Part shown: one piece after another, positions 1-7,699 of the stretch | Position numbering within the stretch: position 1 is the first letter of the stretch | Layout: the number at the start of each line of letters is the position of its first letter | Assembly (NCBI GenBank): GCA_937982115.1 | Contig: CALJNE010000010.1 | Location: 1-64,000, forward strand | Length of the DNA stretch: 64,000 nucleotides | Direction: 5' to 3' | From: an uncultured Bacteroidales bacterium | GTDB lineage: Bacteria; Bacteroidota; Bacteroidia; Bacteroidales; ML635J-15 | Program-made: the position numbers and the translations under genes | Notes under the pieces: generated by a model | Told to the model about the DNA's origin: nothing | The model's database searches: none | Seen by the model: the letters and a program-made list of their open reading frames with translations, nothing else

Positions 1-235
1 TAAAGTCCTTAACTTGGTAATTATTATTAATAGGTATTCTATAAAAGTAAACAGGCAATTCGGTTGATGCCTGATTATCGCAATTTGAACAAAATAAAAT
101 ATTTTTAATTTGATTTTCGTTATAAGTAAAAATTTTTTTATTTTGCCAGAAAAGGGAATCTGAAATGAAAATTTCCTGTGATGTTAATAAGTTGTTGATA
201 AAAATAGCCGTAAAAAGAATGAATGTTTTTTTCAT
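1..235 (-). CDS. Partial secreted protein, N-terminus only; possibly PorU (type IX sortase)
   Basis: The ORF track misses this gene because it runs off the left edge. On the minus strand an ATG at 235 opens 78 codons without a stop. The first ~20 residues (MKKTFILFTAIF...) form a signal peptide, followed by a Cys pair (CSNCDNQAS) and short strand-like segments. It is divergent from the PorP/SprF gene and close to gldJ, and in Flavobacteriia porU and porV lie beside gldJ. PorU, the C25-family sortase of the type IX system, is therefore the best guess. That rests on context and general N-terminal character only; no catalytic domain is inside the window. The secreted nature is fairly sure, the PorU name is not. 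Confidence 0.5.
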   Translation of the reverse strand, partial: MKKTFILFTAIFINNLLTSQEIFISDSLFWQNKKIFTYNENQIKNILFCSNCDNQASTELPVYFYRIPINNNYQVKDF

Positions 236-376
236 AAAATAAAAAAATTAAAAAAAAATTAAAAATTTTTAAAAATTTATTTTTTAGAACGACAAATTTA
301 ATTTAATATTGTAGTTTAGAAATTGGAATTAAAAAAAAAATTATTAAAATTGTGCATTGTTAGAACAAAAATAATT

Positions 377-1363
377 ATGGCAAAACGTTACATATTATTA
401 TTAAGTGCCTTATTCATAGGCAGTTGGACTTTGATTTTTGCACAGGATCCGCATTTTTCGCAGTTTTATGCAAACTCATTGTATCTAAATCCGGCATTTG
501 CGGGATCGGAAAAATGTCCAAGACTTGCTCTAAGTTACAGGAATCAATGGCCTGCATTAGGACCAACTTATGTTACTTACAGTGTTTCTTACGATCAGTT
601 TAGCAATCTGATCCAGGGCGGCGTAGGTTTGCATTTGTTAAACGATGTCCAAGCCGGAGGTGTTATAAACACTACAATGGTTAGCGGGATGTATGCATAT
701 ACATTACCAGTTACTCGCAGATTTTATGTTGCCGGCGGGTTTCAAGTTTCATATATAATGAAATCAATAAATTGGGACTTCATCTTCCCAGATATGATAC
801 ATCCTTTATACGGACCAATTTATTCAACAATTGAAAATCCGGATATTGTAAATCCTCAAAGAAATTATTTCGACTTTTCGGCAGGATTAATTGCTTTCAG
901 TGAAAGAACGTTCTTTGGAGTAGCAATACATCACCTCACACAACCTTCCGAGAGCTTTTTAAGAGGCAGTGATGCTGTTCTACCCAGAAAATTTACCGGC
1001 CATTTCGGAACAGAAATAGACATTAACAGTGCAAACTTTAAAAGAGGAGAATTAAAAATTGCTCCACAATTATTATTTCATCAACAAGGAGAATTTCAAC
1101 AATTTAATTGGGGATTGTATGTTGCCAGAAGAGAAGTTGTTGCAGGTTTTTGGTTAAGACAAAACTTCAATTTCCAATATGATGCTTTCATAATGTTAGT
1201 TGGATTCAGACTCGACAAATTGCGTTTTGCATACAGCTATGACTTAACTGTAAGCAAATTACGTAATTCGACTTATGGAGCACATGAAGTTTCTCTGGCT
1301 TATACTTTCACTTGTAATCCAAGAGAAAAGAAATTCAGCACAATAAGTTGTCCATCATTTTAG
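377..1363 (+). CDS. PorP/SprF family type IX secretion outer-membrane protein
   Basis: A 328-residue outer-membrane barrel of the PorP/SprF family. These proteins work with the type IX secretion/gliding machinery, either in the translocon or as anchors for surface adhesins. A signal peptide (about residues 1-22, ending near IFAQ) is followed directly by the family hallmark DPHFSQFYANSLYLNPAFAG, then alternating aromatic strands to the C-terminus. The ORF track starts at a TTG (323); the ATG at 377 puts the signal peptide at the N-terminus and is preferred. It lies 34 nt upstream of gldJ, so co-transcription is likely. Genomes of this phylum carry many paralogues, so the exact partner cannot be named. 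Confidence 0.88.
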   Translation: MAKRYILLLSALFIGSWTLIFAQDPHFSQFYANSLYLNPAFAGSEKCPRLALSYRNQWPALGPTYVTYSVSYDQFSNLIQGGVGLHLLNDVQAGGVINTTMVSGMYAYTLPVTRRFYVAGGFQVSYIMKSINWDFIFPDMIHPLYGPIYSTIENPDIVNPQRNYFDFSAGLIAFSERTFFGVAIHHLTQPSESFLRGSDAVLPRKFTGHFGTEIDINSANFKRGELKIAPQLLFHQQGEFQQFNWGLYVARREVVAGFWLRQNFNFQYDAFIMLVGFRLDKLRFAYSYDLTVSKLRNSTYGAHEVSLAYTFTCNPREKKFSTISCPSF

Positions 1364-1397
1364 TTAATTAATAATGAATTCTTTAAATTATCAAAAT

Positions 1398-3371
1398 ATG
1401 AAAAAGAATATCGTTCTAATAGTTTCAACGATTTTAATTGGAGTATTACTCCTGAGTTCGTGTAAAAAAGAGGTTTCAAGCACTACAGGTTGGAACTACA
1501 ATGACCCGAATTTCGGAGGTTTTCAAAATCATCCCGGTTATGAACAAGAAACAGGCCCAGGTTTGGTATTTATCGAAGGCGGTACTTTTGCAATGGGTCG
1601 CGTTGAACAGGATGTTATGTATGATTGGAATAACGTTCCGCGTCGTGTAACAGTTTCTTCATTTTACATGGACGAAACCGAAATTAGAAATATTGATTAC
1701 AGAGAATATTTATACTGGTTATCGTATGTTTATGCTTCTGATTACAGATTTTTATATCGCGAAGCATTACCTGATACTCTTGTTTGGAGATCAAGATTAG
1801 CATACAACGAACCAATGGTTGAATTATACCTACGCCATCCAGCATACGAACAATATCCGGTTGTAGGTGTTAGTTGGGTACAAGCAACTAAGTATTGCGA
1901 ATGGAGAACCGACAGAGTAAACGAACTGATTCTCATGAGAGAAGGAATTATCTCCAAATACCTTGCTCCTCAAGACCAGGCAAAACACTTTAATCTTGAC
2001 GCATATTTGATTTATGCAGAAAACTTAGACCTTCCAATAGATGAATCAGGAAAAGGTCCTGATGGAAAGATTCAAAATCTTTATGTTGACCCTGCTGTTC
2101 TTAAAGCCGGCAAAAAAGGTGGTAAAGTTAGTACCGGTGATGACAGAAGATGGGTAAGAATGGACGATGGAATTTTCTTACCACGTTACCGTCTTCCAAC
2201 CGAAGCAGAATGGGAATTTGCTGCTCTGGCTCATATTGGAAATCATTATCGTGAAAGAATTTATGAAAGAAGATTATATCCATGGAATGGTCATTATATC
2301 AGAAACGACAGCAGAGGCGTTGAAAGAGGATTGATGATGGCTAACTCCGTAAGAGGTCGTGGGGATTATATGGGGACTGCCGGTTATTTGAATGATAAAG
2401 CAGACATCACTGCTCCGGTAAAATCATTTTGGCCTAATGAATATGGACTATATTGTATGGCCGGTAATGTTAACGAATGGGTAATGGATGTTTATCGTGA
2501 TCTCACTTTTGAAGATATGGATGAATTCAGACCTTTTAGAGGTAATGTTTTCACAGAATATCAATTGTTTATTGACCCAAGAACAGGAGACATAGAACTT
2601 ACCCCAGAAGCAGAAAACTACTTTGATTATACCGGCAAAATTCTTAAAAAGCCAGTTAGAGACGAAGCTTGCTTTAGCAGAGAGAATTACACTACTGCCG
2701 ATAACAGAAACTATCTTGATGGTGATTTAGAGTCTTTAATCCCAATGGGAAGTGCTGAAAATTACTGGACAAAAGAAGATAAGTTTGTTCCCGAATCAGG
2801 AGCTCCGAAAATCTACGATCCGGTTGATCCTAATATAACTCAAGAAAATATTGGAGAAATATATCCCGGAGCAATCCTTTTAAGTGGTGGTAACGAAATT
2901 CTTTTACCAAACGGAATTAAAGTTGACCTCACAAATATGACATACACTTTACCAACAGGACACGAAAAAACTGCTGACGGCAATATTATGATGCCGGATG
3001 GATCTGTAGTATTACCGGGTGGCGAAATTCAATTACCGGACGGTAGTATTATTTATCCTGATGTATTCTTCAAGAAAAGAACCAAAGAAATGTATAAAGA
3101 AGGAAACTGGGGTGAATATGGAGAATGGGGTCGCGGACAATACAATCCAAGAAATCCAAAAATCAATAAAGGAGACGGACCACGAAATACAGCAATGGCT
3201 ACTCTTGTAACTGATCGTTCCAGAGTATTTAAAGGCGGATCATGGAAAGACCGTGCATATTGGATGGTACCGGGAACACGCCGCTTCCTCGATGAAAAAA
3301 TGGCTAGAGCAGACCTTGGATTTAGGTGTGCTATGGATCGTGTAGGTTCGCCAACTATCTCGAAAAAGTAA
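1398..3371 (+). CDS. gldJ: GldJ-like gliding/type IX secretion lipoprotein (FGE-sulfatase fold)
   Basis: A 657-residue lipoprotein. The ATG at 1398 gives a clean lipoprotein signal ending in a lipobox (LLLSSC, lipidated Cys about residue 22); the ORF-track start eight codons upstream would lengthen it awkwardly. The body has the SUMF1/formylglycine-generating-enzyme fold: GGTFAMG near residue 62, LPTEAEWEF near 265, AGNVNEWVMDV near 354, and VFKGGSW...GFRCAM near 610-650. GldJ and GldK are the FGE-fold lipoproteins of the type IX/gliding machinery; GldJ stabilises GldK in Flavobacterium. The murF gene directly downstream matches the Flavobacterium gldJ-murF order, which favours GldJ over GldK. 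Between about 503 and 551 sits an insert of repeated LPxG/PDGS units (see findings). A strong terminator follows. Confidence 0.75.
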   Translation: MKKNIVLIVSTILIGVLLLSSCKKEVSSTTGWNYNDPNFGGFQNHPGYEQETGPGLVFIEGGTFAMGRVEQDVMYDWNNVPRRVTVSSFYMDETEIRNIDYREYLYWLSYVYASDYRFLYREALPDTLVWRSRLAYNEPMVELYLRHPAYEQYPVVGVSWVQATKYCEWRTDRVNELILMREGIISKYLAPQDQAKHFNLDAYLIYAENLDLPIDESGKGPDGKIQNLYVDPAVLKAGKKGGKVSTGDDRRWVRMDDGIFLPRYRLPTEAEWEFAALAHIGNHYRERIYERRLYPWNGHYIRNDSRGVERGLMMANSVRGRGDYMGTAGYLNDKADITAPVKSFWPNEYGLYCMAGNVNEWVMDVYRDLTFEDMDEFRPFRGNVFTEYQLFIDPRTGDIELTPEAENYFDYTGKILKKPVRDEACFSRENYTTADNRNYLDGDLESLIPMGSAENYWTKEDKFVPESGAPKIYDPVDPNITQENIGEIYPGAILLSGGNEILLPNGIKVDLTNMTYTLPTGHEKTADGNIMMPDGSVVLPGGEIQLPDGSIIYPDVFFKKRTKEMYKEGNWGEYGEWGRGQYNPRNPKINKGDGPRNTAMATLVTDRSRVFKGGSWKDRAYWMVPGTRRFLDEKMARADLGFRCAMDRVGSPTISKK

Positions 3372-3382
3372 TTTCAAATATT

Positions 3383-3408
3383 AAAAACCCCAAAATTTTG
3401 GGGTTTTT
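3383..3408 (+). terminator. Rho-independent terminator after gldJ
   Basis: A perfect inverted repeat, AAAAACCCCAAAA facing TTTTGGGGTTTTT, starts 11 nt after the gldJ stop and runs into a T-rich tail. The symmetry means it could also act in reverse. It separates the secretion genes from murF, so murF probably has its own promoter or depends on read-through. Confidence 0.85.
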
Positions 3409-3431
3409 ATTTATTACATTAATTCTATTTT

Positions 3432-4727
3432 ATGGATAATACTATTTTAAAAATTTATGAAATTTTTAAACAGTGTAAAAGTATAAGCACTGACAGTAGA
3501 ATTTTAAAAGAAAATTCAATTTTTTTTGCACTTAAAGGTGAAAATTTTGACGGTAATAATTTTGTTGAACAAGCCATACAGAATGGATGTATTGCAGCAG
3601 TTTCTTCTGATAAATCATTAAAAGACAATCCCGAAGTCATTTACGTTGAAGACACACTAATAGCTTTGCAGAAACTGGCCAACTTACACCGACGCACATT
3701 AAATATACCTATTTTAGCCATTACCGGATCTAACGGTAAAACTACTACAAAAGAACTCATTTCTACTGTTATGGCTCAAAAATATAGAGTTGCAAGTACC
3801 TCCGGCAACCGAAATAACCATATAGGAGTACCTCTAACTCTTCTATCAATGAACAAAACTGTAGATTTCGGCATAGTAGAAATGGGAACAAGCTCTCCGG
3901 GAGAAATTGAAACTCTATGTAAAATAGCTGAGCCAAACTTTGGACTAATAACAAATATCGGAAAAGCACACCTCGAAGGTCTTGGCTCTTTTGAAGGTGT
4001 TATAAAAGAAAAAACTGCTTTATATAATTATCTGAAATCAAAAAACGGCACTATTTTTTATAATGCTGACAATCCTATCCTGGTAAATGCAATTGGAAAC
4101 TATTCAGGAATACCTTACGGAAAAAACGAAGATAATTTTTGTAGCGGAGAATACCTCGAATTCAATATGCAAGCTGCTGTTAGGTGGAAAACAAGCACTG
4201 AAAACGGACTTGCAAAATCCAATCTTATTGGCAAATACAATTTCGAAAATATTATGGTTGCAATAACTGTTGGGAATTACTTTGGCGTTCCTGGCACATC
4301 TATCGATAGCTCAATTAATTGTTACTTTCCACGTAACAATCGCTCCCAATTAGTTAAAACACAAAGAAACACTTTAATAATAGACTGCTATAATGCCAAT
4401 CCAACAAGTATGGAAGCTGCAATAATGAACTTTTACGACACAAACGAAAAAAACAAAACACTCATACTTGGAGATATGCTTGAATTAGGAACAGAAAGCG
4501 ATAATGAACACAAGAAAATATTGCAACTAATAGAAAGTTTGAAATTCAGGAAAGTATATTTGGTTGGCAATAATTTTAAAAAATCTGAAAATGATTTTGA
4601 ATTTCTTTTTTTTAAAGATGTACAAGAACTAAATAAAGTTCTCTCAAAACATCCGGAATCCGCAAAATTTATTTTAATCAAAGGCAGTAGAGGAATTAAA
4701 CTGGAAAAATGCATTGATTATTTATAA
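3432..4727 (+). CDS. murF: UDP-N-acetylmuramoyl-tripeptide--D-Ala-D-Ala ligase MurF
   Basis: The last cytoplasmic ATP-dependent Mur ligase: it adds D-Ala-D-Ala to the UDP-MurNAc-tripeptide to make the peptidoglycan pentapeptide precursor. At 431 residues it is normal for MurF. Visible: the N-terminal substrate domain with STDSR near residue 20, the ATP loop ITGSNGKTTTKE near residue 95, an NHIGVPLT block, the EMGTSSPGEI motif, and a C-terminal NANPTSM segment followed by LILGDMLELG. The start is ATG 3432, shortly after the terminator. Here it is not inside a dcw division cluster but next to gldJ, as in Flavobacteriia. ppk1 follows within 25 nt, so the two may share a transcript. Confidence 0.95.
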   Translation: MDNTILKIYEIFKQCKSISTDSRILKENSIFFALKGENFDGNNFVEQAIQNGCIAAVSSDKSLKDNPEVIYVEDTLIALQKLANLHRRTLNIPILAITGSNGKTTTKELISTVMAQKYRVASTSGNRNNHIGVPLTLLSMNKTVDFGIVEMGTSSPGEIETLCKIAEPNFGLITNIGKAHLEGLGSFEGVIKEKTALYNYLKSKNGTIFYNADNPILVNAIGNYSGIPYGKNEDNFCSGEYLEFNMQAAVRWKTSTENGLAKSNLIGKYNFENIMVAITVGNYFGVPGTSIDSSINCYFPRNNRSQLVKTQRNTLIIDCYNANPTSMEAAIMNFYDTNEKNKTLILGDMLELGTESDNEHKKILQLIESLKFRKVYLVGNNFKKSENDFEFLFFKDVQELNKVLSKHPESAKFILIKGSRGIKLEKCIDYL

Positions 4728-4749
4728 AAATCATATACCTATTATAAAC

Positions 4750-6780
4750 ATGAAATTTATAAACAGAGAGATTAGTTGGCTTTATTTTAATTCAAGGCTT
4801 ATACAAGAGGCATTAAATCCTGAAGTCCCTCTGCTTGAACGTATCAGATTTTTAGGAATTTATTCAAATAACCTGGATGAATTTTACAAAGTAAGAGTAG
4901 CTTCCTTAATTCGATTAATGGAATTTAACAAGAAGAATTATCCGGAAAAAGTTAAAGAAAATGAACAATTGCTTAACTCTATATATTCTTTTATTCAAAC
5001 TAAACAAATTGATTTTAACAGAGCAAAAGAGTATAATCTTAAAGAACTTGAAAAAAAAGGAGTTTTTTTAGTCAACGAAACTGAATTAAATAATGAACAA
5101 CGTGATTATCTAATAAACTATTTTCATTCAAAAATTTTATCTATTCTTCCAATAATTAGACTAACTAAATCCTCCGATTTAAGTAATTTAAGTGATGGAA
5201 ACATTTATCTGGGAATTATACTTAGAAAAAACAACTTGCCGGATGTAGAGTATGCGATTATACAAATTCCAACTGGCAAACTGCCACGTTTTATCGAAAT
5301 CCCACCTGTAAGAAGAAAAAAATATATTATTTATCTGGATGATGTTATAAGACTATGCTTAAAAGAAATTTTCGGTAAATTCGGATACGATTCTTTTGAA
5401 GCATATACCGTAAAAATTACTAGAGATTCAGAAATAGATTTTTTTGAAAATTCCTCCAAAAGTATTGTTGACTTAATTTCTGAAAGTGTAAAGAAAAGAA
5501 AAACAGGAACACCGGTTCGTTTTATTTACGATTCAAATATGCCTGAACCTTTGATTAATATTTTGATGAATGGACTTAAAATCAAAAAAAAGGAGCAGAT
5601 TGTAAAAGGATACAGATACCATAACTCAAAAGATTTTATGAAATTTCCCAATGTTTTGGGAGAAAAATATGTATATAAACCAATAGAACAAATACCACAT
5701 AGAGATATAGACAACAACTTACCAATACTTGATTCCATAAAGAAAAAAGATATTTTATTACATTTTCCGTATAATTCATTTGATTACATATTAAGACTTT
5801 TAAGAGAATGTTCTATTGATCCACGAGTTAGGTCTATTAAAATCACGTTATATCGCCTGGCAGAGGATTCAAAAGTTATTTCTGCACTTGTAAATGCTGC
5901 TCAAAATGGTAAGAGTGTTACTGTTTTTCTGGAATTAAAAGCCAGGTTTGAAGAAGAACATAATATTTACATAACTCAAGTTTTAGAAGAAGCCGGAATA
6001 AAAATCATTAAAACTATTCCTGGCATAAAAGTACACTCAAAATTAATTCTCATTAGAACAAAAGAGAATAAGGAAAATTTCTTTTACACAAACATCAGCA
6101 CCGGAAACTTTAATGAAAACACAGCAAAAATCTACAGCGATCTTTCTTTGCTAACTGCTGATCAGAAAATTGCTATCGAAGTTGGAAAAGTTTTTTACTT
6201 AATGGAATCAGCTTACAGAATTATAAATTTTGAGCACTTAATTGTTAGTCCTCTATATGCCCGAACAAGATTTATCGAACTTGTTGAAAACGAAATTCGT
6301 AATGCAAAGCAAGGAAAAGAAGCATGGATTGATATGAAATTAAATAGTTTTACAGATCCTGCTCTTGTTGAAAAATTTAAAGAAGCTGTAGATTCCGGAG
6401 TTAGAGTGAGAATCTCTGCCAGAGCATCATGTTCTTTGGTTCAAAAAAATAATCCAAATCTAAAAACAATAGGAATTGTTGATAAATTTCTGGAACATTC
6501 AAGATTTTATATTTTCTGTAATGGTGGCGAAAATCTGTACTATATTAGTTCTTCTGATATAATGATTCGCAATCTCGACACCAGAATTGAAGTAACAGCT
6601 CCAATCTATGACAAAGGATTACAAAAAGAACTTCGAGATATTTTTGAAATTCAAATGAATGACAATATAAAAGCTCGAGACTGGGGAAGTGAAGATGAAA
6701 ACGCCATTGTTAATGCGGGAAAAACTAAAGTACGAACACAATTCGCAACTTACGAATATTTAAAAAAACTAAATAAATAA
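4750..6780 (+). CDS. ppk1: Polyphosphate kinase 1
   Basis: PPK1 makes inorganic polyphosphate reversibly from ATP through a phosphohistidine. The 676 residues fit the family. The N-domain opens with FINREISWLYFNSRLIQEA; the PLD-like C1/C2 catalytic domains carry the phosphorylated His (KVHSKLILI, residue 429, equivalent to E. coli His435) and the second His (FLEHSRFYIF, residue 583). STGNFNENTA is the usual conserved block between them. The ORF track begins at an upstream alternative codon inside murF; the ATG at 4750 matches the usual PPK1 N-terminus. ppx begins 5 nt after the stop, giving the common ppk1-ppx synthesis/degradation pair. Confidence 0.96.
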   Translation: MKFINREISWLYFNSRLIQEALNPEVPLLERIRFLGIYSNNLDEFYKVRVASLIRLMEFNKKNYPEKVKENEQLLNSIYSFIQTKQIDFNRAKEYNLKELEKKGVFLVNETELNNEQRDYLINYFHSKILSILPIIRLTKSSDLSNLSDGNIYLGIILRKNNLPDVEYAIIQIPTGKLPRFIEIPPVRRKKYIIYLDDVIRLCLKEIFGKFGYDSFEAYTVKITRDSEIDFFENSSKSIVDLISESVKKRKTGTPVRFIYDSNMPEPLINILMNGLKIKKKEQIVKGYRYHNSKDFMKFPNVLGEKYVYKPIEQIPHRDIDNNLPILDSIKKKDILLHFPYNSFDYILRLLRECSIDPRVRSIKITLYRLAEDSKVISALVNAAQNGKSVTVFLELKARFEEEHNIYITQVLEEAGIKIIKTIPGIKVHSKLILIRTKENKENFFYTNISTGNFNENTAKIYSDLSLLTADQKIAIEVGKVFYLMESAYRIINFEHLIVSPLYARTRFIELVENEIRNAKQGKEAWIDMKLNSFTDPALVEKFKEAVDSGVRVRISARASCSLVQKNNPNLKTIGIVDKFLEHSRFYIFCNGGENLYYISSSDIMIRNLDTRIEVTAPIYDKGLQKELRDIFEIQMNDNIKARDWGSEDENAIVNAGKTKVRTQFATYEYLKKLNK

Positions 6781-6785
6781 GCCTT

Positions 6786-7670
6786 ATGATTTTTGCAGCT
6801 GTTGATATAGGGTCTAATGCCGGAAGGCTTCTTATTGCCCATGTTTTTGAAAAACGCAATCAAATTTATGCCAGTAAAATTGCTTTGGTCAGAGTTCCTT
6901 TAAGACTGGGTATGGATGTTTTTGAAAAAGGATACATCTCTGATGAAAAAATTGAAATGTTGATTAAAACATTTAAAGCTTATGAATTAATTAAAGACAT
7001 TTATAAACCTCTTGACTTTATTGCTTGTGCAACTGCAGCTATCAGAGAATCTAAAAACAGAGAACAGGTATTGGAAATAATAAAAAAAGAAACAGGAATT
7101 AAACTAAAAGTTCTTGATGGATTAGAAGAAGCTGAATTTGTTTCTCAAGCAAACAACATATATGTTAACAAAATCCACGACGATACTCTTTACATTGATG
7201 TTGGTGGCGGTAGTACGGAAATGTCCTACTTTAAAAAAGAAAAATTCATTGCTTCACAGTCATTTCAAATTGGAACCATTAAATATCTGTTCGATCAGGT
7301 GGAAAATTCCGAATGGCTGAGAATGAAAGAATGGCTCGAAACAGTAAGAGACACAAAACAAAAAGTAAATTGTATTTGCTCGGGTGGAAATATTAGTAAA
7401 CTCACAGATTTATTTGGCAATAAAGACAATACTATAACTAGGTCGCAAATAAAATATGCTGTTGGAGAACTTGAAAAACACTCCTACGAAGAAAGAATCG
7501 AAAGGTTTACTCTCAGACCAGACCGTGCCGACGTAATTATTCCTGCGGCAAAAATTTTTAATAACATTATGAAGTGGGGAAATATCGAATATCTCATTGC
7601 CCCACAACTCGGACTGGTTGACGGTCTAACCATCGAATTATATAAAAAATACAAAAAAGAAAACGGATAA
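6786..7670 (+). CDS. ppx: Ppx/GppA family exopolyphosphatase
   Basis: A 294-residue Ppx/GppA phosphatase of the ASKHA (actin-like ATPase) fold. It removes terminal phosphate from polyphosphate and possibly acts on pppGpp. The two phosphate loops are visible: AAVDIGSNAGRLLIA at the start and YIDVGGGSTEMSYF near residue 138. It is the short form usual in Bacteroidota, without the C-terminal HD-like domain of E. coli Ppx. The position 5 nt after ppk1 strongly supports a polyphosphate role. The next gene starts 29 nt later, so it may belong to the same transcript. Confidence 0.9.
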   Translation: MIFAAVDIGSNAGRLLIAHVFEKRNQIYASKIALVRVPLRLGMDVFEKGYISDEKIEMLIKTFKAYELIKDIYKPLDFIACATAAIRESKNREQVLEIIKKETGIKLKVLDGLEEAEFVSQANNIYVNKIHDDTLYIDVGGGSTEMSYFKKEKFIASQSFQIGTIKYLFDQVENSEWLRMKEWLETVRDTKQKVNCICSGGNISKLTDLFGNKDNTITRSQIKYAVGELEKHSYEERIERFTLRPDRADVIIPAAKIFNNIMKWGNIEYLIAPQLGLVDGLTIELYKKYKKENG

Positions 7671-7699
7671 ATATTTCATAAGGATTTTGCGGGAAAGTA

